The notes under the pieces are model-generated. The model was not told the DNA's origin and did no database searches. It saw only the letters and a list, made by a program, of their open reading frames with translations. Positions 1 through 8,597 of a stretch of DNA of 25,667 nucleotides are shown piece after piece; the stretch's first letter is position 1; every line of letters starts with the position of its first letter. This DNA is from Actinomortierella ambigua (Eukaryota; Mortierellomycota; Mortierellomycetes; Mortierellales; Mortierellaceae). Made by a program: the position numbers and the translations under genes. The DNA is taken from positions 1-25,667 of the forward strand of contig JAAAJB010000516.1 in the NCBI GenBank assembly GCA_016098155.1, given 5' to 3'.

Positions 1-41
1 GAAAAACAGCAGAGAAAGGCCAGCTACAGAATCCGTTCAGA

Positions 42-49
42 TATAAATA
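42..49 (+). promoter_or_regulatory. TATA box of first secreted-protein gene
   Basis: The motif TATAAATA lies about 265 bp upstream of the ATG at 315. A related motif (GATAAATA at 2595-2602) sits at the matching place before the paralogue, inside partly similar flanking sequence, so the core promoter seems to have been duplicated with the gene. The distance is sensible if the predicted 5'UTR intron is removed. Confidence 0.5.
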
Positions 50-148
50 CAAGCTCGCTTAGGACACTTTTTACGCTCCACGCCCTCTGCCTTGCAGCAC
101 TTTCATCACTACACTCTCTGCTCTCAGCACTCTCGTCTTTCCACTCCA

Positions 149-305
149 GTATGTACTCATTTATACGTTACGCCAATATGAGTGATGTCAAACATCTTTC
201 CTTTTACTCCAAATTACAAGGATCCATACTGAACAAGGCCGAAACTACCACGCACGCAGAATCTGAATAACAGGCATATGTTGACTTTTGCCTCAACCGC
301 AATAG
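149..305 (+). other. Predicted 5'UTR intron of first secreted-protein gene
   Basis: A GTATGT donor at 149 follows the motif CCACTCCA. A TTGAC-like branch site and an AATAG acceptor end the intron at 305, 9 nt before the ATG at 315. The paralogue has the same donor context at 2649 and the same acceptor context at 2824. Both splice ends are therefore kept while the intron interior has diverged. No transcript evidence is available here. Confidence 0.5.
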
Positions 306-314
306 CATCCCAGT

Positions 315-620
315 ATGAAGAGCTTCGTCGCTATCGTTTCGACACTCGTCCTCGTGAATGCCGCGTCGGCTGTCACTGTTCTTGTCACCAACAGGGGATC
401 TCCGCGAGGAACATGCCAGGGCACCGATATCTCCCCGGGCGTTCTTTTCCCAGAGCTTGGCTTCATGTGTCAGGGCTCCATTTGCACCTATTGGGGCGAT
501 GACTATGCAGGCAAATGCGAAATTCTGAAGGCGAACTTGGCTGGATGCAGCAACCTCAGCTGCGCTTCCCTCCGTTACCGTGACACAGGTCGCTCCGCAC
601 CTCGCCGACAAGGATGCTAG
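315..620 (+). CDS. Small secreted cysteine-rich protein, copy 1
   Basis: A 101-residue protein of unrecognised family. Residues 1 to about 19 form a clear signal peptide (MKSFVAIVSTLVLVNAASA), so it should enter the secretory pathway and probably be exported. The mature part of about 82 residues has seven cysteines, a GSPRGTCQG motif near its N-terminus and a CTYWG motif in the middle. It ends in a cysteine at the last codon. A close paralogue lies at 2835-3128; most substitutions fall outside the cysteines, which are all conserved. This copy has a short insertion (SAPR) near the C-terminus. Single coding exon; the start is fixed by the signal peptide and the upstream acceptor. Its role is unknown: size and cysteine content fit an effector or cell-wall protein, but nothing in the sequence decides this. 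Confidence 0.8.
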   Translation: MKSFVAIVSTLVLVNAASAVTVLVTNRGSPRGTCQGTDISPGVLFPELGFMCQGSICTYWGDDYAGKCEILKANLAGCSNLSCASLRYRDTGRSAPRRQGC

Positions 621-2594
621 CTGTCGTCACTCTAGAGATACTGAGCTAGGCTGACTGAATCTTATAGTCAAAAGATGCTCACTGTCCCGAGTATGCCTGA
701 TTTTATTTTTGACACCAAAAACAAAGAAGCCTTTTCCTTTAAAATGTACCACTTTTTCGGGAGAGGCATCCGTGGCCATCATCGATAGAGCCATATTCAT
801 ACATCCACAGATACAGTAGGTTGGACATGGGAATGTAAAGGGGATAATCCGTGTAGCCAAAGCTGTTTGGAAGAACCCTCCAGTCCTAAAGGCTGATTCC
901 CAATTGCACAACTCGCCCGCTTACTACTTCCTTCTTAGCCCCAAGGAGAGAGAAGCCAGAAACTGTGCTGACGAGGTGCAATGTAGTGCCCCTCGGACAA
1001 GAAAAATAGCTTCGTTGTCCTTAAAGACCCATCTGCTGCAAATGATGGTCTCCGTGCAGCGTTCGAACTGTGCCCATGGATAGTCTTTGGCCAGTTATTG
1101 GCGATAGACACCATACATCAGTATTCGGCGTGCAGCATGCAATCCTCCATTACATAGTAACCAGCGGCGGAAGGGGGGACAGACTTAAATTTGCTGGCCC
1201 TCGAGTGCAATGTATGTTTAATCCGAGTGCTTCTTGCTACATCCCTCCGTGGGTTGCTCAACATCCTTACATCCATGAGTAGCCGCCATGATACACCACC
1301 CGATCGCCTTGACGCCTTGATATTGCTCTGCTCGACACATCGACGTCGCTCATGCTTCAATCCAAGGTTAAACTATGCTGCTACATCTCCTTGCTGTCTG
1401 CCTCAGTGTATGAGATACCACTGGACCGCCTCGACATTGCACTTGCTCAACCACATCCACTGCACTGTGCCTTTGAACGTCAACTCAATAGCAGACTGCG
1501 ACGTCGATGTGGTCCTGACTGCTGCCATCATCAAGGTCATACAGTCGAGCATCCTATGCGCCAGTTAAAACAAAACATTCAAACTCTTGAGGTCTTCATG
1601 AATGGCTCTCTTCATAATTCGATGCTTTAGTTTGGCGTACAATTATAATAGATGCTATATCTTAACATCAACAATCGTTGGATGTAAGCATGGCTGCGCG
1701 GTCAATCTGCCGAGCGATTTGTTCGCTGTCTAAGGCTCCATATAGACGCGCATCGCTTGTTTGCCATTTGGAAGCTTGGGTCTTGAGCATACTTCACGAT
1801 AAGCCTTTGCCTCTTGTAGGTGAGGAGAGAGCAACGGATGCCAAGACCCTGTAGTTGACGGAAGTGAGAGGTAAGCAAGGGTAGTGCTACGCGCCTGATG
1901 AGCGAAGAAAAGGTCATTTCTCGTGATGGACCTGGAGAGAATTCAAGTGTCAATTATGTTTTTACACTTTTTTTTTCTCACAGAATCCTCCCGACACCTG
2001 TGTTGTCCACTGCAGGAACACTTGTCTCCTTCCCTCCCCTTCCTCCCTGAAAGTACTCTCTGCTTAATTGTTGCGTTTGACTTTGCGTTCTTGTTTCTTC
2101 CTGTTCAGGGGTGCATAAATCGTGACGAGTATTTTTTTGGTCCTCGATCCACGTCGCACATTTGTCGACAAAGTGCTATCATCTGTTGTCGTGTCAAAAG
2201 CCGCGCAGACAGTGGTCTCGACTAGATGCCAAAAGCAACAGAATAACTAAAAGCTCGTGCACTCGGCAATGATGCCTGATGAGCTATCCTGCACCCACAT
2301 GCGTTTTACAGTACTCCAGGGAGAGGAATGTTGCGCACCAAAAAAGTGAGAGGTACTGAGCTGCAATCCCTGCGGTCGACAATGATGCTTCTCAAAGATA
2401 TTTCACACCCCTTGATTTCTCTTGAAATGCGAATGTGGATCAAAGGGGTTGAGATGCACTCCTTGCAAGGATCTTGACCTAATTTTTTTTGGTGCTTGTT
2501 TGAGCAAGAGGAAAAACCAAGAACGCGATATGTGGCAAAGGATACAAGTGTGACAAGGATTCGGTCAGGCGATTGTCCAGCCACAACAGAATCA
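621..2594. other. Intergenic stretch between the two secreted-protein copies
   Basis: About 2 kb without a convincing gene. Open frames here are short, lack domain-like composition and have no matching splice structure. The segment around 1290-1570 has open frames on the plus strand, but I recognise nothing in them. No tRNA, transposase or terminal repeats seen. The upstream flank of copy 2 begins to resemble that of copy 1 only from about 2560. Confidence 0.5.
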
Positions 2595-2602
2595 GATAAA
2601 TA
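2595..2602 (+). promoter_or_regulatory. TATA-like box of second secreted-protein gene
   Basis: GATAAATA at the position matching the TATAAATA of copy 1 at 42-49, with similar flanking bases (CAGAATCAGATAAATAC here, CAGATATAAATAC there). It has lost one base match to the consensus, so expression strength may differ between the copies; that is inference. Confidence 0.4.
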
Positions 2603-2648
2603 CTAGTTCGACAGCCTCTCCTGTCAGCACCCTCGTCTTTCCACTCCA

Positions 2649-2824
2649 GTATGTACTCATTTATACATGACGCCCATGTGAATGGCGTGAACAGCTTTTT
2701 TTTTATCCCTCTCTTTTCTTTTTTTCCCAAGAACACAAGGATCCATACTGCAGAGCGCCGAAATGACCAAGCACCCAAAATCAAACTGACATGAATATGT
2801 TTACTTTTGCCTCAACTGCAATAG
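2649..2824 (+). other. Predicted 5'UTR intron of second secreted-protein gene
   Basis: A GTATGT donor at 2649 in the same CCACTCCA context as copy 1, and an AATAG acceptor ending at 2824, 10 nt before the ATG at 2835. It is slightly longer than the copy 1 intron (176 against 157 nt), partly because of T-rich expansions. Conservation of both ends between the copies is the main support. Confidence 0.5.
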
Positions 2825-2834
2825 CGATTCCAAT

Positions 2835-3128
2835 ATGAAGAGCTTCGTCGCTATCGTGTCCGCACTCGTCCTCGTGGATGCCGTATCGGCTCTCACTGTC
2901 TATGTCAGTTACAGGGGATCTCCACGAGGAACGTGCCAGGGCAACGATATCTCCCCACGCGTCCTTTTCCCAGACATCGGCTTCGTGTGTGAGGGCTCCA
3001 CTTGCACTTATTGGGGTAGAAACTACGAGGAGAAATGCGAAATTCTGAAGGAGAGATTGGCTGGATGTAGCAACCTCAGCTGCAAATCTTACCGTTTCCA
3101 TGACACGAGTCGACAACAAGGATGCTAG
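2835..3128 (+). CDS. Small secreted cysteine-rich protein, copy 2
   Basis: A 97-residue paralogue of the protein at 315-620. The signal peptide covers residues 1 to about 19, and the mature part keeps all seven cysteines, the GSPRGTCQG motif and the CTYWG motif. It is more basic near the C-terminus and lacks the short SAPR insertion of copy 1. The two copies and their 5' flanks form an imperfect direct duplication of roughly 0.6 kb, separated by about 2 kb. The stop is at 3126-3128. Both copies look intact, with no premature stop, so both may be functional. Function unknown. Confidence 0.8.
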   Translation: MKSFVAIVSALVLVDAVSALTVYVSYRGSPRGTCQGNDISPRVLFPDIGFVCEGSTCTYWGRNYEEKCEILKERLAGCSNLSCKSYRFHDTSRQQGC

Positions 3129-3336
3129 TTCTCTCAGTATTCTATAGGTTCTATAGGTTGAATAACGAATGAAGAACATATATTCATTGTCGTTTTTTTA
3201 TTTGCCTTTCTACAATTTCTCCAGGATAAAGGATGTTGACTTTTATTGAATCGCGAAAAAAAAATGAGGTAATGGTAGTGCTGTAATAATTGCTAGAAAA
3301 CTTGGGAGTCGCTGCTTTTTTCTTGCTTGCAAAGAA

Positions 3337-5346
3337 TCATCCAGTTTTGGTTGTTACCTTTGAGGGCCTTTTCAAGCAGTGTGAGATGGGGACAGTGGGG
3401 ATCGGGATCGGGCGTGGCGTGAGACGCAGCGGTAGCCTTTGTGGTAATTGAGATGGCAATGGAGGCGAGGGAGGCAGCGGTGGTATTGAAGGTGACGACG
3501 GTAGCGACGACGGTAGAATTTTGGGAGAAGGTCGTAATGTCTGGCTGGGAGATTGTGGGTACAGTCGCGGCAGTTTCATATCTGAGGTCAGTGCAGGTGT
3601 GGGCAATGGAGAGGGCAATGGAGAGGGCAATAGAGGGGGCAGAAAGGCCGAGAAGGTTCCCATATTGGGCGTCGTGACTGACAACGTTGGCATTGAAACT
3701 GAGGACGCGGACAACTTCACGTTGGTTGGCGTGGAAATCACCGTCGATGGCATACCAAGAAACGCTTTTGGAATAGGCGTACGACCAGCCACGGGGTTGA
3801 TGACTGAAACATACTCCTGCTTGAGTTCGATAGCGAAAGAAGAAGAGAGGGTTGACGAAGATGACGATGATAAACATGATGACAAGGATGAAGATGGCGA
3901 AAGTACGGAGTAAGCTGAAGACGAACGGGCAGAGATGCATGGCCTTGGCAGCGTAGGCAAGGATGTGCCCATAACCAAAGTCGCTGGCATCACCGGCCGG
4001 CTGTCTAGCATCGCAGACATTGGGAGCATCATCGCAGTACTTGGACTTGGGTTCGGACTCTGTACGCCTAACAGCGATTTTACGCGCCGCTGGGGGTAAG
4101 GGGCCTTCGCACGATGCCGATACGATTGGAGCGAGTGTGAATGGGTGTGGCGATGTATTCGCAGCTGCACTTGTCCCAGAGCTTTCTTCCTGGCAGGCCG
4201 ACGACTTGATGGAAATGTCGGCTGCATGCCTGGTTGGCCGTCTTGCTCTTCTCGATCTGGTTCAAACAAATTCGGATAGTCCTCTTCCTCTCCCAAACGC
4301 TGCTGCTGCTGCTGCTGCTGCTGCTGAAGGAAAGCATCATCGTACCTCACCTTCGTATTGAATTGTTGCGACTGCTGTTGGTTTGGTTGATATTGTTGTT
4401 GTTGCTGAGTCTGTCTCGCTGGCTCTATCCCATCCTTGACAGATGGAAGACAGGACCACGCTAATGATGAATTCGCCTGATCGGCCACACAGTCCACAAT
4501 GCTAAGGGTGGCAGCATTCGACGACAATGAAGGCGATAGTTGTGGGCGGGTCGTGCGTCGACGGCGATCGCGGTGCTGCATCCGAGAACGACCTATGCTA
4601 CTATTGCTGCCACTGCCACTGCCACTGCTTGAAGTTGATTCGACCTCCCCAATCGAACGCTTGCGGTAGTACTGTTGGCGGTGGCGATCGTGCTTTGTCA
4701 ATGATGCGCTGTCGGGATACTCGGAATCCTCGACTGAGAGAATCTCACTCCCTTTCTCGCCCGCATCTCCATCTTCCCCTGTTTCGTCCATGTCTGCGTC
4801 GAGATTCTCCAAATCGCACCAGTCTGACCCCTCGAGCCCACAGACATATTCCTCATCATCATTATCATCATCGTCGTCGTCATCATCGTCATCCAAACTC
4901 TCGACCGATGGACGTAGGTTCCAAGGATCAGGACCGGACGACGTAAAAGCAGCATTGTAGTTGATAAATATGGCAGGTGGCCGATGATGGTGTGCGACGG
5001 CTGGAACCTTGGCCATTATAGAAGGAGTAGGATTCGGCTGTGGCTGTGGATGGTGGTGGCCTTCTACCGCCTCGACATCGCCTTCTTCCTCTTCGTTGTT
5101 TTCCTCACCGTCGTCCCCTTCATATTCATCATCATCCTCCTCTTCTTCTTCCATCTCCTCCATATCTTCCTCGTCGCCTTCTTCATCTCCCTCATCTTCA
5201 TCGTCAAGCTCTGACTGACCAAAAAGCGGCGAAATATCTTTTTCTGGTAGATTGTATTGCTGTGTGGGTGCATCATCGCGTAGCTGTCGTCGTTGGTGGT
5301 GGTGAAGGTGGTGTTGATCCTTTTCCTGGCTGTCCCCGTCCTCCAG
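3337..5346 (-). CDS. 669-codon in-frame extension after a TGA; low-complexity protein tail
   Basis: On the minus strand the frame of the upstream membrane-protein gene reaches a TGA at 5349-5347 and then stays open for 669 codons to a stop at 3337. The first ATG inside is at 5163 (608 residues if used). Composition in order: H/Q-rich start; long acidic D/E blocks (residues about 50-170 of the extension); S/G-rich linker; Q-rich region with nine consecutive glutamines (CAG at 4326-4300); a basic patch; then an S/P/T-rich end. I recognise no folded domain. Possible explanations: continuation of the upstream gene by stop-codon readthrough (TGA followed by CTG), by an unrecognised intron or after a point mutation; or a separate gene starting at 5163. 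From about 4260 downwards a second frame on the same strand is open and looks more protein-like (see findings), so the 3' part of this model may be wrong. Confidence 0.45.
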   Translation of the reverse strand: MEDGDSQEKDQHHLHHHQRRQLRDDAPTQQYNLPEKDISPLFGQSELDDEDEGDEEGDEEDMEEMEEEEEDDDEYEGDDGEENNEEEEGDVEAVEGHHHPQPQPNPTPSIMAKVPAVAHHHRPPAIFINYNAAFTSSGPDPWNLRPSVESLDDDDDDDDDDNDDEEYVCGLEGSDWCDLENLDADMDETGEDGDAGEKGSEILSVEDSEYPDSASLTKHDRHRQQYYRKRSIGEVESTSSSGSGSGSNSSIGRSRMQHRDRRRRTTRPQLSPSLSSNAATLSIVDCVADQANSSLAWSCLPSVKDGIEPARQTQQQQQYQPNQQQSQQFNTKVRYDDAFLQQQQQQQQQRLGEEEDYPNLFEPDREEQDGQPGMQPTFPSSRRPARKKALGQVQLRIHRHTHSHSLQSYRHRAKAPYPQRRVKSLLGVQSPNPSPSTAMMLPMSAMLDSRPVMPATLVMGTSLPTLPRPCISARSSSAYSVLSPSSSLSSCLSSSSSSTLSSSFAIELKQEYVSVINPVAGRTPIPKAFLGMPSTVISTPTNVKLSASSVSMPTLSVTTPNMGTFSAFLPPLLPSPLPSPLPTPALTSDMKLPRLYPQSPSQTLRPSPKILPSSLPSSPSIPPLPPSPPLPSQLPQRLPLRLTPRPIPIPTVPISHCLKRPSKVTTKTG
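4300..4326 (-). repeat. (CAG)9 trinucleotide repeat coding polyglutamine
   Basis: Nine uninterrupted CTG units on the plus strand, read as nine CAG glutamine codons in the minus-strand frame. Neighbouring glutamines at about 4345-4412 use mixed CAA and CAG codons, so only this pure block is expected to be length-variable. Confidence 0.9.
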
Positions 5347-5563
5347 TCAATCGAGCAAGGTCTGTGCATTCTTGAGCAAGACATGCTTTCGCAGGTCCTT
5401 TCCCTTTTTTCTCTTCTTTCTCCGAACAGGTCTAGAATGTTGTCCCCATCAACAAAAGTTGTTATTGCCAGGAAGTACCCAAAACAATAGAGACGATAGG
5501 TGGAGAGAGTTGATTAGCGACCAATGATTTCTCTCGTTGCAAAGAAAGTGTTGGGGGGGGGAC

Positions 5564-5632
<69 letters not shown>

Positions 5633-7122
5633 CGTATGTGTGCGCGTGTGAATCGGGGGATAGGAGTAGGATTGTGTGCGTGAGAGAGAGAAAGAACGAG
5701 CGAGCGAGAAGGGGTATACGTGGGAGACTTACGGGTCAGAGGAATTGTTCCCGCTTTTCTCTTGACGGCGACGTGCGTGGTCTCGCTCATAGCGACGGCG
5801 TTTGGCCTCTTGTTCGACGAGCTCGGTCTCAGATAAAGATGCAGACTCGGTGGACGGCGTGGCAACGTTAGAGTCCATTTCATAGTCCATATCCTGGTCT
5901 TCGTCGTGGGTGTGGTGGTAGCCAGCAGCGCCTGGGGAGGATGAGGAGGCACTAGGACGACGGTGGTTAACAAATTGGATATGATGCAGGCCGCTGGTGC
6001 TGGTGCGACGACGGTGATGGTACACGCCGCCGCTGCCAGCGGCGCTGCTGGTACTTGTACGACGGTACGAGAGTAGAGAACCCCCTGCAGCTCCTGCAAT
6101 TCCGCCCCCTGCACTCCCGGCATCACTGTCACTGCTCGCACGCTGAGATGACGAAGATTCGAGAGGGATGGAACTGGAACCGGACAAGTCATCAAAGTCG
6201 CGGTCAGCCACCCTCGAAAGAGTGCTACCGCCACCTAAGCCCATGCTGTAGCGGGATGGCACCGGAGCCACTAAAGGTGCACGGCCTCCACCCCCAATCC
6301 CTCCCAGGACGTCTACCGAGCCTTGCTGTTCGTCATCCCTCATGTCGGCGTCGTTGTCAACGTGGTCGCCGCCACTATTCCCATTGTCGCTGTGGCTCAT
6401 CGTCGCATGGCCGCCTGCTCCCCCTCCACTAAAGGAGGATGAGCTGACAGGCGACGAGGGTGACCCCGGCGGCATTGCGACGCCGACGACACCGATCGCT
6501 GTGGCCATCATACCCGATGAGCCATTAGGGGCAGTAGCCGTGGCCGAGGGCAGGTATTGGGAGAAAGCATGAAACGAGTTTTCATTGCGATCCTCGAACC
6601 GCTCACGGCGGCCCATGACATGAGTATGGGCAACAGGTGAAGGTGCAGGGCCAACGATCTCGTTCCACTGCTCCATTCGACGCTGTGTCGTATTTTGAAG
6701 CATTTTGTCGGCCCTGGGGGCCTTCTGGGCAGAGAAAAGGTTGGAGGGAGAGTTTGCCTGATGATGACCCAGAGTGGAACTCTTTCAATTCCCCATTTCA
6801 CGAGAGAGAAGAGAAGACTGATAAGTGAAAGGCGCAACCTTTTGATCACTTTGATCAACAGCGAAAAAGGGGAAAGGTAGTGTGGGAAATACCTCCGACT
6901 CCGACTGAGAAGAACGGTGGGCTTGAGAGTCAAGGCCGCGACGACGATGGCCACGGTCCTTGAAGCCAATCTCCATACCAAAGAATTTCATCTTGGTACG
7001 GTAGTGAAGGCGCAGAACTACGGCTGTCAGAAACGTGAACGAGATGAAAAACAGGCAGAACAAGGAGTAGTGGGAAGAAGAGGGAAAGGGGGCAAGCAGT
7101 TGCGTTGAGGCGGCAACAACGG
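5347..7122 (-). CDS. Unrecognised membrane protein with long disordered tail (5' end uncertain)
   Basis: Three exons by eye. Exon A ends at 6893 (GAG then GTATTT) and codes a hydrophobic stretch, probably a membrane span (SLFCLFFISFTFLTAVVL), followed by RLHYRTKMKFFGMEIGF and an R-rich, S-rich segment. Its 5' edge is not fixed; a CTCTAG acceptor would start it at 7122, and earlier coding exons may exist. Exon B is 6724-5733 (acceptor TGCCCAG, donor GTAAGT) and codes a low-complexity tail rich in S, G, D, H and R, ending in a basic segment (AKRRRYERDHARRRQEK). Exon C starts at 5431 (acceptor TTCTAG) and codes PVRRKKRKKGKDLRKHVLLK and nine more residues before TGA at 5349-5347. Phases agree at both junctions (0 and 2). 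The basic clusters could be nuclear or RNA-binding signals; no domain was recognised. The frame stays open beyond the TGA (3337-5346). Confidence 0.55.
5571..5626. repeat. (AG)28 dinucleotide microsatellite within an intron
   Basis: A pure run of 56 bases of alternating AG on the plus strand, that is (CT)n in the minus-strand transcript. It sits inside the 301-nt intron 5432-5732, far from the acceptor. More CT-rich sequence flanks it. Likely length-variable between strains. Confidence 0.95.
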
Positions 7123-8004
7123 CTAGAGTTGAAGGGTTGTTCAAAGCAATGGCAATAATGATGGGAAAAGATGCCAGTTGTGGTTCGGGACGTGAGAAAG
7201 TAAAAAAAAAAGGTGGGGGGGGGGTCGAGGTGTGGCCGAGTGCTCAAAAGGTGTGTTACAGAGCGACGTTGCTCACTATGTAGATCATCTCAGGGAGTAA
7301 AGGAAGGTGAAGAAGGATGATGGATCGTGGGGTAAAAGGCGAATATGAAGGTGTTGTGGGGAAAAGAAGACTTTCTTTCATAATTGTTGTTTGCCGTCTT
7401 TTTCAAACAGCAAGTGGAACATGACCTCGACGTTTGATTTGATGGACCTCTCGATGAGACAAACTCCTCCCCTCTTCTCTTCTCATGGCACGCGATCTCT
7501 CCATCTCCCCTCCACATCCACACTTTTAAGCACACACGACCTCAAACCAGTCAGACCTCCAATGGATACTATGCTGATAGTGGGTGTATTGAGCGAATTT
7601 ACAAATGGTACAAAAGGTGAAAGTAAGTGAATTAGAAAATAGCATTGGATGAGCTGGATAAAGCAGAGTGAGAGGGATCTTGAAAAAACAATGGGAGGCT
7701 TCAACAAGGCGACGCTTGGGATGGCTTGTGTGAGAGAAAGCAAGGTCGGCAACAGGACCAAATCCAAAGGCACAAAGATGGGTGAACAAGGGGGCCGAGT
7801 GAAAGAGACAGGAGAAACAGGCCAAGGTTTCCCGTGGCTATGGTAGCTGACAGAACCCTGACGTATTGCTAGCCAAATCGCATCCTGCATCCTTTGTCCC
7901 TTGGCTCCGTTTCCACGACCGCTCGCAAGTCTCCTAGCGGCCTTCCTTTCCGCACAAGCAGGTCATCTACTGCATTCCCTTCTTCCCTTCTTCCTGTAGC
8001 TTGC
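7123..8004. other. Gene-poor stretch between the membrane-protein gene and TOM7
   Basis: About 0.9 kb on the 5' side of the membrane-protein gene and the 3' side of TOM7. It contains a run of ten A followed by a ten-G run on the plus strand (7202-7224), which on the minus strand would be a polypyrimidine tract. The missing first exon(s) of the membrane-protein gene are expected here, but I could not find an exon with matching phase. Open frames around 7480-7890 (minus) are not convincing as protein. Confidence 0.4.
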
Positions 8005-8417
8005 TTAAGCCAAAGGAAGGATCAAACGGACCAGCGAGGGCTTGGGGTCACTTCTAATAGAAGGGGTGGGGCGAGAAGGAGGCAGTGAAAGTTGTTGTCA
8101 GTACTACATTTGTCTCCCGTCTCAGATAGATATTCGTCACATCGGTGGACATCCAGCACGCCAAATTACCGGGTGAAGCCTAATATATTGGCGGACGAGT
8201 GAATGAAAGAGAAATGCGGAATAAAAGGTCAGTTAGTATTCGTGGCCACCAAACATAAAGGCAAGATCGGGTGAATGTCGTCTGCCTGCGATGGCAGGAA
8301 AAAGTCAAAGACAGTACCAAGGTAAATGACGAATGGGATGAAGCCATAGTGGACAACAGTCTTGGCAACGTCGGTGACCTTGAGGATCTTTTCCTTGGTT
8401 TCGTCGGAGAGAGGCAT
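8005..8417 (-). CDS. TOM7: TOM7, small subunit of the mitochondrial outer-membrane translocase
   Basis: Tom7 is a small tail-anchored subunit that tunes assembly of the TOM protein-import complex in the mitochondrial outer membrane. Three coding exons give a 52-residue protein: exon 1 8417-8318, exon 2 8179-8170 (10 nt), exon 3 8053-8005. Exon 1 codes the cytosolic LSDETKEKILKV part and the membrane span with the family motif HYGFIPFVIYLG. Exon 2 adds FTR, and exon 3 adds SDPKPSLVRLILPLA, the typical Tom7 C-terminus. Phases fit exactly (1, then 2). Introns are 138 and 116 nt; acceptors are ATATTAG and CTATTAG, donors GTACTG and GTAATT. Without both splices the frame runs into unrelated residues after YLG. 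A TTTACAG motif 21 nt before the ATG may be the acceptor of a 5'UTR intron. The gene is divergent from the EngB-type GTPase. Confidence 0.88.
8170..8179 (-). other. TOM7: 10-nt coding microexon of TOM7
   Basis: GCTTCACCCG on the minus strand, between acceptor ATATATTAG and donor GTAATT. It completes the glycine codon begun in exon 1, codes F-T, and gives the first two bases of an arginine codon finished by exon 3. The resulting YLGFTRSDP matches what Tom7 proteins usually have after the membrane span. Skipping it would shift the frame. Confidence 0.85.
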
Positions 8418-8597
8418 GATGATGTTGGCGAGGGGTGTCTGTAAAGGTGGAGAAAGAGAAAGGAGGAGCTCGATCAGCAATGCATGTCCGCCCGAAAGGG
8501 GAGAGAGCACGGAGTGGCTTTGGGATGGAAAGTGGTCACAAAGCTTGATGCCCCGAGACTACACAACTGCCTCTTTTCCCTATACTCTCTGCATTCA
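8418..8597. promoter_or_regulatory. Divergent promoter shared by TOM7 and the EngB-type GTPase
   Basis: Only 180 bp separate the start codons of TOM7 (minus) and the mitochondrial GTPase (plus). No TATA box is evident. Because a 5'UTR intron of TOM7 might begin inside this interval or further right, the two transcripts could overlap at their 5' ends. Confidence 0.6.

Noticed and set aside
1050..1085. GTTCGAAC motif resembling a tRNA T-loop
   Set aside because: No acceptor stem, D-arm or anticodon arm can be drawn in the surrounding bases.
1191..1630. Overlapping plus-strand open frames of 92-125 codons between the two secreted copies
   Set aside because: No recognisable motif, no signal peptide and no consistent splice sites; kept only as unexplained intergenic sequence.
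4020..5218. Several long plus-strand open frames opposite the acidic and serine-rich minus-strand frame
   Set aside because: They are antisense shadows of D/E, Q and S codon repeats and have no domain-like composition or splice structure.
8180..8317. A 32-nt intron in TOM7 (8317-8286) giving the tail RRHSPDLAFMFGGHEY
   Set aside because: Splice ends exist, but 32 nt is too short for a spliceosomal intron, and the microexon model gives a far better Tom7 C-terminus.
8484..8597. Upstream ATG at 8484 as start of the EngB-type GTPase
   Set aside because: The added residues contain no targeting features and would overlap the promoter shared with TOM7; 8598 gives a good mitochondrial presequence.
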